DNA of 64,000 bases from Galbibacter mesophilus. GTDB lineage: Bacteria; Bacteroidota; Bacteroidia; Flavobacteriales; Flavobacteriaceae. The position numbers and the translations under genes were made by a program. The stretch is taken from NCBI RefSeq assembly GCF_023721415.1, contig NZ_JAMQVC010000001.1, positions 1,302,001-1,366,000 on the forward strand, in the 5' to 3' direction. Below, in pieces: positions 53,055 to 61,669 of the stretch (the first letter of the stretch is position 1; every line of letters begins with the position of its first letter). The notes beneath the pieces were generated by a model, which worked only from the letters and a program-made list of their open reading frames with translations, ran no database searches and was not told the DNA's origin.

Positions 53055-55436
53055 TTAAAATCGGGCTAGAAGGCCGCCACCCCAGCCATATCGGTTATTA
53101 TAATTTGCTTGAATTGAAAAATTACGTGAAAGGATATAAGACAAACCTACCAGCCATTGCGTCTCACCTTCAAAAGACTTGTTATTGTCCAGCTCATTAA
53201 CCCAGCCAAAGTCTGCTCGGTATTCGTATTCGCCTTCAAGAAAAATTCTTGGAAAGATTAATAGCTCCCTGTCAAGTCGAATCCTGGGCCGAAGTTGATG
53301 GTCCATACTTACATCCACATTAAAACGGTACGGGGTAAAATATTTAACACCCAGTAATCCAACGGTGTTAAATGTGTCATAGGAATCTGGAGTGGAAGTT
53401 TCCGTATTTACCCCCACATAAAGACGCACCCAGTCGTTTAAATACCTATTATAATTAAATTCGGCTTCCAAATTTTCACTATAATCAAGTTCCGCCCGCA
53501 CCCCAAATTCATTTCTAATATTGCTAGAAATTAAAAATAACTCATTGAAATTCGACCCAATTCGAGCTGCCCCCCAAGAATAATAGTGATCGGTTTCATC
53601 AATCAATTTTTGCACAGGAAAATCCTCCATTCTTTCATCTCGGGGCGTATCATAACTAAACACACGAGCCATCCCGCCCATCATGTGATAGAGTATATGA
53701 CAATGGAAGAACCAATCGCCATACTCCTCGTTATAGAACTCGATGACCACTTTCTGCATCGGTGGCACATTGACGGTGTGTTTCAACGGCGAGCGCTCAC
53801 CATTTTCATTTATTACCCTAAAATAATGACCGTGAAGGTGCATTGGGTGGTGCATCATCGTTAGGTTGTTAAGGGTAATGCGGGTTACTTCACCACCCTT
53901 GATTTTAATCTTATCCGTTTCTGAAAGTGGCACACCATTCATACTCCACACATAGCGTTGCATATTTCCAGTCAGGTTCAATAGAATGTCGTTTACGGGC
54001 AAATCAGCGTTGTAGGTGGTATTTTCCTTCGCTTTTAAGAAATCATATTTGAAATAGGTTTTACGAGTATCGTAATCAAAAAATGAAGTGTCTTTCTGTA
54101 TCAAAGGCATATCGTGCCTCATATGGCCTCCCATCTTATGCGAAGGTTCGGTAGATTTCATTGGCATTGAATCTTTTTTCATTCCTGCCATACCGTTCAT
54201 CTTTTTGTCCATCTGCATATTATCGCCCTTTCCGCCTTTATTCATTGACATTTTATCTTGCATTCCCATATTCATCTGTCCATCTTTCATATCCATTTTC
54301 ATCCCGTAATTCTCCTTCAAAAACCCGGGTGTTTTTTTCTTTTTGTTACCCACCATTGCAGGTGCGCCCATCTTCATATCCATTTTGGCCATTTGTTTCA
54401 TCATTGCAACCTTGTCCGGTCTCTCAATTCTTTTTGCAGGATACAGGCTTCCCCGGCCCAAGCGCAACGAGGTGCTACCAGAACCATCTTGCGCTGTAGC
54501 AGTAACTTCCAAAGTTCCGTTGGGCATTGTAACAATAACATCATATGTTTCTGCTATGGCAAACAGAAATCTATTTTTTGAGACAGGCTGAATATCCACC
54601 CCGTCGCTGGAAACAATTGTTGGATTGCCACCCCCAAAATCCATCCAATAGTAAGTAGAGGCGGAGGCATTTATAAACCGTAGCCTTACTTTTTCTCCCG
54701 CTTTAAATTCAGGATATTCTACCAACATTTCCCCATTCATAAGAAATGCAGGATAATAGATGTCGGCTATATCAGCTCCTTCCATACGGTCTCTCCAAAA
54801 TTTCAGTTGTGCACCAAATGCGCCTTCTTTAATAACTCGGCTCAAAGGAACCGCCGTCCCTTTTTTGACCTGATACCACTCATTTCCTCTTTTAAGGTTA
54901 CGCAAAACATTCATAGGATTTTCGTTAGTCCAATCAGAGAGTACCACGACCAAATCCTTGTCATATTCCAGAGTTTTTTCTTTTGGTTGAATAATAATAG
55001 ACCCATATACACCGCTTTGCTCCTGTAGCATCGTATGGGAATGGTACCAGTAGGTGCCCGATTGGTTGATTGGGATTCTGTACTGAAAAGTTGTTCCTGG
55101 CTTAATAGGTGGCGTAGTCAAATAGGGAACGCCATCGTAAAAATTGGGAAGGATCAAACCGTGCCAGTGTACAGAGGTTTCTTCATCCATTTTATTGGTG
55201 ACGTTGATAAGTGCGAGGTCTCCTTCGTTGAATTCTAAAACTGGACCGGGAATTCCGCCATTGATGGTCATTCCTTTAGCGGTTACACCAGCGAGCGTCA
55301 TTTCATTTTCTTCAATAATAAGGTTATACTCCTTAACCGGTCTTCCTTCTTCTTTTCTATCCTGTCCGTTAGTTCCCACTTGGGCAAATGCAATAGAAGA
55401 AAGTAGCAGTAATGTGATAATTGTTAGGAATTTCAT
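53055..55436 (-). CDS. Multicopper oxidase fused to a CopB-like outer-membrane domain
   Basis: The 793-residue protein starts MKFLTIITLLLLSSIAFAQ (signal). Three cupredoxin domains follow, with copper motifs HWHG (HWHGLILPNFYDGVPY), YHSH (TYWYHSHTMLQEQSG), HPMHLHGH and the last HCHILYHMMGG. A Met- and Lys-rich insert (about residues 360-440) is typical of PcoA/CopA oxidases. After about residue 610 comes a beta-barrel part (RIGSNFNELFLISSNIRNEFGVRAEL, ending YGWGGGLLARF) like CopB. It should oxidise Cu(I) in the periplasm. ATG 55436 is chosen for the signal peptide. Confidence 0.9.
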   Translation of the reverse strand: MKFLTIITLLLLSSIAFAQVGTNGQDRKEEGRPVKEYNLIIEENEMTLAGVTAKGMTINGGIPGPVLEFNEGDLALINVTNKMDEETSVHWHGLILPNFYDGVPYLTTPPIKPGTTFQYRIPINQSGTYWYHSHTMLQEQSGVYGSIIIQPKEKTLEYDKDLVVVLSDWTNENPMNVLRNLKRGNEWYQVKKGTAVPLSRVIKEGAFGAQLKFWRDRMEGADIADIYYPAFLMNGEMLVEYPEFKAGEKVRLRFINASASTYYWMDFGGGNPTIVSSDGVDIQPVSKNRFLFAIAETYDVIVTMPNGTLEVTATAQDGSGSTSLRLGRGSLYPAKRIERPDKVAMMKQMAKMDMKMGAPAMVGNKKKKTPGFLKENYGMKMDMKDGQMNMGMQDKMSMNKGGKGDNMQMDKKMNGMAGMKKDSMPMKSTEPSHKMGGHMRHDMPLIQKDTSFFDYDTRKTYFKYDFLKAKENTTYNADLPVNDILLNLTGNMQRYVWSMNGVPLSETDKIKIKGGEVTRITLNNLTMMHHPMHLHGHYFRVINENGERSPLKHTVNVPPMQKVVIEFYNEEYGDWFFHCHILYHMMGGMARVFSYDTPRDERMEDFPVQKLIDETDHYYSWGAARIGSNFNELFLISSNIRNEFGVRAELDYSENLEAEFNYNRYLNDWVRLYVGVNTETSTPDSYDTFNTVGLLGVKYFTPYRFNVDVSMDHQLRPRIRLDRELLIFPRIFLEGEYEYRADFGWVNELDNNKSFEGETQWLVGLSYILSRNFSIQANYNNRYGWGGGLLARF

Positions 55437-55510
55437 AGTTTTCTCATAGTTATTGTTTAACAAAAATATTATTGACACTCAGCTTGTTGTGTTATAATTT
55501 TGGTTTATAT

Positions 55511-56077
55511 CTATACAATCTTGTCCAAAGGATTTCTAAAATTTTTTTGTCCATCCTTATAATCGCTCAGACTCATTCCAGTCTCACTTTTAAATTGTTT
55601 GCTAAGATGATTGACGTTGCTGTAATCGAGCAATTGGCTTATTTCCGTGAAATTATAATCGGGTGTTTGGATAAGTTCCTTGACCTTTTCTATTCTCAGT
55701 TTGATAAAATATTTTTCAATAGTAATGCCTTCGGTAATGGAAAACACCTTGCTGATTTTTGAATAGTCTCTTTGCAATTTATTCGCAAGAAAATCTGATA
55801 ACTTTCCATCGATTTTAAGTGGCAATTCATCCATTAACTTTATCAATTCAATTTTTACTTTCTCGGTTAATTTATCCTCGGTAGAAGTGATGAGTGTAAA
55901 TCCATTTCTTTCTAAAATTTCGATTAGTGTGTTCAATTGTTCTTTTTCATTGATATCCAATCGAAGCCTACCTAATTCAATATCCAACAGACTAATGTTA
56001 GCCTTAGATAGTTCATCTTCTAAGACCTTGATGCATCGGTCGCATACCATATTTTTTATGTAAAAGTCCTTTACCAT
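55511..56077 (-). CDS. AraC-type regulator with HMA-like N-terminus (second copy)
   Basis: The 188-residue protein starts YIKNMVCDRCIKV with C12 and C15, then a middle part and an AraC domain (NFTEISQLLDYSNVNHLSKQFKSETGMSLSDYKD). It is a paralogue of the gene at 50.1 kb; both end LD-I/K-IV and share similar sequence past the stop. It lies 74 bases upstream of the oxidase gene and 2 bases after tolC-like gene. Confidence 0.85.
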   Translation of the reverse strand: MVKDFYIKNMVCDRCIKVLEDELSKANISLLDIELGRLRLDINEKEQLNTLIEILERNGFTLITSTEDKLTEKVKIELIKLMDELPLKIDGKLSDFLANKLQRDYSKISKVFSITEGITIEKYFIKLRIEKVKELIQTPDYNFTEISQLLDYSNVNHLSKQFKSETGMSLSDYKDGQKNFRNPLDKIV

Positions 56078-56079
56078 AG

Positions 56080-57297
56080 TTAGTTGATTAGATAGTTGAT
56101 AATCGCTGACTGTGCATAGTACATCCGCACCGATTCGATCTGGTTCATCTGAAATTTCAATTGCAATTCCTGAATGTCCAGCACATCGTTAAAATCGATG
56201 GTTCCGGTCTCATAATTTTTTATCAGGATTTCTTCTGCGTCGTTCGCCTGCTTGAGATTCTTTTCTTGAGTGTTGAATTGGATACGTGCCTGATTGCGTT
56301 GCGATTTTGCTTTCGCGAAAGCGGTTTCCAACGTATTCAATCGTTCGTTTTTCTGGGATTCGATTTCCAGTTGTCTCAGTTCATTCTGTTTGGAAACCGA
56401 TGAATAGCGGTTGTTGAAAATCGGGATGGACAGCGATACCATTGGCATCACGATATCCTTGCCATTATCGCTAAAGGTCATATCGGGTCGCTCAGAAACG
56501 GGTACATAGTCCAATCCAAAACCGATGTTCGGGGCACTTTCCTTTTGGTTCAGCAATTCGGACTGCTCAATGGACTCGTAAAGTCTATCGTATTTGAGCA
56601 GTTCCGGATTGAGTGCCAAGCCTTCTTTGCTATATATCGGGTCTTCCGTCGGGATGGTCATTTCCGGGACGACTTCAACGGAAATGCTTTCCTTTCGGTT
56701 CAAAAGGTTGTTGAAGCTGGCTTGTTCCGCCAAATACTCTTCCTGAAGGACTTCCTTTTGTTGTTGCAGTTCGTTCTGCCGAATCTGCAATCGAAGAACA
56801 TCAACCGCAGAAGCCTTGTCCACTTCCACAGAGGTCAAAACCAACCGTTCGTAGGTTTGTAGCAGTTGGATGTTTTCGTCCAATACATCCTGTTTCGCCT
56901 TGTTGGCATACAGTTGGTAATAGGATTGTGCGACTGAGAGTGCTAGTTTTCGTTTGGCAATGGCAATTTCAACAAACTCGGTTTCCGCCATTGAACTGGC
57001 ATAATTTTCGCGCGCCGTTATGGTACCGAACCATGGCAACATCTGCGAAATAGAGAATCGTGCCCGTTGCGCACCCGTCCTTGTTTCGGGTTCGCTTACA
57101 AAGTATCCTGCGCTTACCACAGTATTAGGTAGCGTATTGACCTCGTTTACCTTTTCTTCGGCGATATTGTACTGCAGCTCGTAAGCCTGAATATCTGGAT
57201 TGTTCGCTTCCGCTTCCTGAATGTAGGATTGTAATTCCTGTGCTTTCGCAAAAGCGGAAACAAGCAATAATCCAATTATGATTTTTATATTTTTCAT
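56080..57297 (-). CDS. TolC-type outer-membrane channel (CusC-like)
   Basis: The 405-residue protein has a signal peptide (ending AFAKAQ) and TolC-type repeats (EAEANNPDIQAYELQYNIAEEKV, then two halves with long coiled coils). It gives the outer-membrane exit for the CusA pump. Its start overlaps the cusA stop by 4 bases (ATGA). Its signal peptide and a later helix contain the recurrent palindrome GCTTTCGCGAAAGC or a near copy. Confidence 0.88.
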   Translation of the reverse strand: MKNIKIIIGLLLVSAFAKAQELQSYIQEAEANNPDIQAYELQYNIAEEKVNEVNTLPNTVVSAGYFVSEPETRTGAQRARFSISQMLPWFGTITARENYASSMAETEFVEIAIAKRKLALSVAQSYYQLYANKAKQDVLDENIQLLQTYERLVLTSVEVDKASAVDVLRLQIRQNELQQQKEVLQEEYLAEQASFNNLLNRKESISVEVVPEMTIPTEDPIYSKEGLALNPELLKYDRLYESIEQSELLNQKESAPNIGFGLDYVPVSERPDMTFSDNGKDIVMPMVSLSIPIFNNRYSSVSKQNELRQLEIESQKNERLNTLETAFAKAKSQRNQARIQFNTQEKNLKQANDAEEILIKNYETGTIDFNDVLDIQELQLKFQMNQIESVRMYYAQSAIINYLIN

Positions 57298-60200
57298 TTG
57301 CTCGCACGTTTAAGTTGATACTCTTTTCGCCAGCTATATAGTATGGGCAGTAAGAAATATGAGGTTATATCAATGAGCATCCCGCCCACAATAGGGATGG
57401 CCATCGGAATCATAATATCGCTTCCCTTTCCGGTGGATGTCAGCACGGGCAACAAAGCCAGAACGGTCGTTACCGTGGTCATCAAACAAGGACGGATGCG
57501 CTTCCCGGCCGCTTCCCGAGTGGCTTCACGAATTCCCGGTTTGTCATTAGGTTTTTCCTTCTCAAAACTTTGGTCGAGATAGGTGGCCATCACCACACCG
57601 TCATCAGTGGCGATGCCGAAGAGTGCAATAAACCCGACCCATACCGCAACGCTCAAGTTTATGGTCTTGATGTTGAACAGGTCGCGAAGGTTCTCACCGA
57701 ACAAACTGAAATTGAGGAACCAGTCCTGGCCATACAGCCAAATCATTACAAAGCCACCTGCAAAGGCTATGGCGATACCCGTAAACACCATCAAAGAGGT
57801 GGTCACCGATTTAAACTGGAAGTATAGAATTAGGAAAATAATAATCAAGCAAAGGGGAACTACGATAGACAGGGTTTTCTCGGCTCGTAACTGGTTTTCG
57901 TAGGTGCCCGTAAACTTGTAGCTGATTCCCCTGGGCACGGTCAGTTCGCCGCTATTTATTCTGTCCTGAATCAATGACTGGGCGTTTTCCACCACATCCA
58001 CTTCGGCAAAGCCGTCCAACTTGTCAAATAAAACATAGCCGACCAAGAAGGTGTCCTCACTTTTGATGACCTGTGGCCCTTGCTCATAACGGATATCCAC
58101 GAGTTCACCAAGGGGAACAGGGCTTCCTTTTTCTACGGGAACGTAGATGTTTTTCAGGTCAGTCGGGTTATCACGTAATTCACGCGGGTAGCGCACCCTT
58201 ACCGCATAGCGTTCCCTGCCTTCGACGGTCTGGGTCAGGGGCATTCCGCCCACGGCCACTTGCAGAATTTCCTGTACGTCCATAATCGAAACACCGTAGC
58301 GTGCCAACTGTTCCCGTTTTATATCTACCAACAGATAAGGTTTGCCCACGATACGGTCGGCAAATACGGCCTGTTCTTTTACACCTTCGGCTTGTTTCAA
58401 TATTTCTTCTAGTTCCAATCCGAACGCTTCGATTTCCCGCAAGTCCTGACCCTTGACCTTGATGCCCATAGGTGCACGCATACCCGTTTGAAGCATTACC
58501 AATCTTGTTTCGATAGGCTGTAACTTGGGTGCGGAAGTAATACCGGGAAGTTTAGTGACCCTAACGATTTCGTTCCAAATATCATCTGGACTCTGGATTT
58601 CAGGTCGCCAGTTGCGATAGTACTCGCCATCGTCATCGGGAATCAACTCGTTTCTTGTAATAGACGTTTGCAATTGTGATGCTTCATAATTGGCATCGCT
58701 TTCTACTTCGTTGTTCGGATTGATATGTAACTTTTCGTTTTTCAATACAAAAAGACCATCATTATTAACCCGATAGCGTTGCCGTTCGCCCGAAGTGTTG
58801 CGCATATATTCGGACTTGTACTGAATCACGTTTTCGTACATCGAGAGCGGTGCCGGGTCAAGTGCTGATTCGGTGCGACCGGCTTTTCCGACCACCGTTT
58901 CGATTTCAGGGATGGTGGCCACCGCCATATCCAGTTGTTGCAAGACCCGTTTATTTTCCTCTACACCTGAGTGCGGTAGCGAAGTAGGCATCAACAGGAA
59001 CGAACCCTCATTGAGTGCTGGCATAAATTCCTTGCCCGTGTTCCGCATAATAAAGAAACCAAGGATGAGCAATGTTGTGGGGATTATCAAGAACAGCACC
59101 CTGTTTTGCAATGCCCATTTTAAGATGTTATCGTAGTACTTTCTGAGTAGCGAAAAGATGCCCAGAACACCAAAACAGCTTACCGCTACAAAAATGAGGT
59201 TCATAATTAGGCTGCGGTCGAAGCCGAGCGGTCGCCAATACTCGGCCAATAGGAACACAACAGCAATGGTGGCGATAGCCGTATTGATGAGATTTTTTTG
59301 CTTCCGCGAAAGCGAAACCCGCATCGATAAAATAGCTGCTGCACCAAATGCCACAAGCACTAGTCCCATCCAGTACCCAAAAACCACGGCGGTAATTCCC
59401 AAGAGGATTAAAAGCCCATTGATGGCATATTTCAAGCGCTCTCGCATTTCGGTTTTTCTAAAGAGAGTGGCCGCGAATGGTGGAATAAGAAACAGCGCAA
59501 TAACGAGTGCAGCGGCCAATGCCATTGTCTTGGTAAAAGCAAGTGGCCGGAAAAGTTTCCCTTCGGCACCAATCATCGTAAACACCGGAAGGAAACTGAT
59601 TATCGTAGTCATTACCGCAGTAACAATGGCACCCGAAACTTCGGCAGTGGCGTTGTACACGATTTCGTTTGTCGTATAAGGTTGACCGTTTTCGTTTGCC
59701 CGTAAGTCTTCATCTTCCAAATGGCGAATCATATTTTCGGCGAGGATGACCCCGACATCTACCATCGTGCCAATGGCAATGGCTATACCCGAAAGTGCCA
59801 CGATGTTCGCATCCACATTAAAGAGCTTCATCGTGATAAAGACCATCAACACGGCCACGGGCAATAATCCTGAAATCAATATGGATGCCCTTAGATTGAA
59901 TACCATTATGATGATGACCAAAATGGTTATCAGGATTTCCAAGGTCAGGGCCTCGTTAAGCGTACCTAAGGTTTCCTGAATGAGTTCGGTTCGGTCATAA
60001 AAGGGGACTATGGTTACTTGTGAGGTTCGACCGTCGGCCAATTCCTTTATAGGAAGCCCCGAGCTTACCTCATCGATTTGGTCTTTGACATTATTGATGA
60101 CTTCCAGAGGATTGGCACCATAGCGGGCTACCACCACACCACCTACGACTTCGGCACCTTCCTTGTCCAAAATTCCGCGACGTGTAGCAGGTCCCAAGTG

Positions 60201-61046
60201 TACCTTGCCTACATCCTTGATTCTTATAGACGTGAAATTCTCGGAATCGACGACGGCATTTTCTATGTCGGCAATGGATTTCACGTAGCCAAGACCGCGT
60301 ACCAGATACTCGGCCTTGTTCATTTCCAAGGTCTGTGCACCGATGTCCTGATTGCTTTCCTTGACCGCTTTTACGATATCGGCCAGACCGATGTTGTACT
60401 GCCTCATCTTTTCTGGGTCAACGTCCACTTGGTATTCTTGTACATAACCACCAATGGATGCCACTTCCGAAACACCGCTGGCAGAAGAAAGGGCATATTT
60501 TACGTAGTAATCCTGTATGCTGCGCAATTCCTGTAAGTCCCATCCGCCCGTAACATTACCGTCCCTATCACGCCCTTCCAAGGTGTACCAGAAAATCTGT
60601 CCCAATCCCGTGGCATCCGGACCCAAGGCGGGATTGACACCATCGGGCAAGAGACCGCTGGGTAGCGAGTTGAGCTTTTCCAGGATACGGCTTCGCGACC
60701 AGTAGAATTCGATATCCTCTTCAAAAATGATGTAAATGCTGGAAAACCCAAACATCGAGGAACTTCGTATGGTTTTCACACCAGGTATTCCTAGAAGGGA
60801 AGTGGTGAGCGGGTAGGTAATCTGGTCCTCGATATCCTGCGGTGAGCGTCCTTGCCATTTGGTGAAAACAATTTGTTGGTTTTCGCCAATATCCGGTATG
60901 GCGTCTACGGCCACAGGGGCATTGGGCAATATTCCGGTGTTTAAGTTAAAGGGGGCATTTACGATGCCCCAACCTACGAACAGGACGAGCATCAGAACCG
61001 CAACGAGTTTATTTTCTATAAGGAATTTTATGCCTTTGTTCAGCAT
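57294..61046 (-). CDS. cusA: CusA/CzcA-type heavy-metal RND pump
   Basis: The 1250-residue pump expels heavy metal (probably Cu or Ag, given its partners) by proton antiport. N- and C-terminal halves are both complete (DAIPDIGENQQIVFTKWQGRSPQDIEDQ; LDQSFEKEKP; GVVMATYL). It is about 200 residues longer than E. coli CusA (about 1050). Extra hydrophobic segments lie around residues 515-640 (INGLLILLGITAVVFGYWMG; LINTAIATIAVVFLL). It overlaps the TolC-type gene. The Met residues of the CusA copper path were not checked. Confidence 0.93.
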   Translation of the reverse strand: MLNKGIKFLIENKLVAVLMLVLFVGWGIVNAPFNLNTGILPNAPVAVDAIPDIGENQQIVFTKWQGRSPQDIEDQITYPLTTSLLGIPGVKTIRSSSMFGFSSIYIIFEEDIEFYWSRSRILEKLNSLPSGLLPDGVNPALGPDATGLGQIFWYTLEGRDRDGNVTGGWDLQELRSIQDYYVKYALSSASGVSEVASIGGYVQEYQVDVDPEKMRQYNIGLADIVKAVKESNQDIGAQTLEMNKAEYLVRGLGYVKSIADIENAVVDSENFTSIRIKDVGKVHLGPATRRGILDKEGAEVVGGVVVARYGANPLEVINNVKDQIDEVSSGLPIKELADGRTSQVTIVPFYDRTELIQETLGTLNEALTLEILITILVIIIMVFNLRASILISGLLPVAVLMVFITMKLFNVDANIVALSGIAIAIGTMVDVGVILAENMIRHLEDEDLRANENGQPYTTNEIVYNATAEVSGAIVTAVMTTIISFLPVFTMIGAEGKLFRPLAFTKTMALAAALVIALFLIPPFAATLFRKTEMRERLKYAINGLLILLGITAVVFGYWMGLVLVAFGAAAILSMRVSLSRKQKNLINTAIATIAVVFLLAEYWRPLGFDRSLIMNLIFVAVSCFGVLGIFSLLRKYYDNILKWALQNRVLFLIIPTTLLILGFFIMRNTGKEFMPALNEGSFLLMPTSLPHSGVEENKRVLQQLDMAVATIPEIETVVGKAGRTESALDPAPLSMYENVIQYKSEYMRNTSGERQRYRVNNDGLFVLKNEKLHINPNNEVESDANYEASQLQTSITRNELIPDDDGEYYRNWRPEIQSPDDIWNEIVRVTKLPGITSAPKLQPIETRLVMLQTGMRAPMGIKVKGQDLREIEAFGLELEEILKQAEGVKEQAVFADRIVGKPYLLVDIKREQLARYGVSIMDVQEILQVAVGGMPLTQTVEGRERYAVRVRYPRELRDNPTDLKNIYVPVEKGSPVPLGELVDIRYEQGPQVIKSEDTFLVGYVLFDKLDGFAEVDVVENAQSLIQDRINSGELTVPRGISYKFTGTYENQLRAEKTLSIVVPLCLIIIFLILYFQFKSVTTSLMVFTGIAIAFAGGFVMIWLYGQDWFLNFSLFGENLRDLFNIKTINLSVAVWVGFIALFGIATDDGVVMATYLDQSFEKEKPNDKPGIREATREAAGKRIRPCLMTTVTTVLALLPVLTSTGKGSDIMIPMAIPIVGGMLIDITSYFLLPILYSWRKEYQLKRASK

Positions 61047-61195
61047 ATAAAATGATAATTAGACAGTTATACAATGGTGGCTTGTTGCAATTCTGAAAGT
61101 TGAATACAACAAAACGTGCCCAGAACGGGATTATCGTTGGGCTTAATGCCGTTCCTATGTTCCTATCACATCGGAATCGGACTAATGTCTAAAAA

Positions 61196-61615
61196 TCAAA
61201 TTAAATAGGTCTCGTAGAGTGTCTGAACGTCTCGTTCAATAAAGGGGGACGAGTAATCCTTGAATGGAACGATGTTTTCATCAAGTCCCTCGAAAAGATT
61301 GATATAGGTATAGAAAAATGTGGCAACGAAGGTCTGTTGCTCAAAAGTAAGTTTGTTGAATGATGTTTTAAGGTCGTCAATATTTTCCTTCACGATTTTT
61401 TGGTCTGAGCAACAAGATTTCTTGCTCATTATGGGATTTTCACAACCCGTGGTTGCTTGTACCTTTTCCATTCCGCAGGTTTCTGCTTTTGTGAAGAAAC
61501 TAAAATCGACCAAAGAATCCCCACAGTAGTGCATATCTACCGTAAAAGACATTGTAGTGAACATCACTACAAACGCCATCAAAACGGACAATATTTTATG
61601 GAAAATCTTTTTCAT
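61196..61615 (-). CDS. HYC_CC_PP-type small secreted protein
   Basis: The 139-residue protein has a signal peptide (FHKILSVLMAFVVMFTTMSF). The Cys motifs are MHYCG and KSCCSD, the pattern that gives the family its name. It lies before metal pumps in Bacteroidota and probably binds metal; the exact role is unknown. A -7 box TAATTTTG (61621-61628) ends 5 bases before the start codon. Confidence 0.82.
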   Translation of the reverse strand: MKKIFHKILSVLMAFVVMFTTMSFTVDMHYCGDSLVDFSFFTKAETCGMEKVQATTGCENPIMSKKSCCSDQKIVKENIDDLKTSFNKLTFEQQTFVATFFYTYINLFEGLDENIVPFKDYSSPFIERDVQTLYETYLI

Positions 61616-61620
61616 TGATT

Positions 61621-61628
61621 CAAAATTA
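61621..61628 (-). promoter_or_regulatory. Possible -7 box for the HYC_CC_PP gene
   Basis: TAATTTTG on the - strand matches TAnnTTTG exactly, ending 5 bases before the ATG at 61615. If used, the message would be almost leaderless. No matching -33 box is evident. Confidence 0.3.
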
Positions 61629-61669
61629 CAAAATTTTAACGGTTTTTATTGGGTTTAACGAAATTTTAA

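Noticed and set aside
52443-55436. Insertion sequence within the metal module
   Set aside because: No transposase and no terminal repeats seen.
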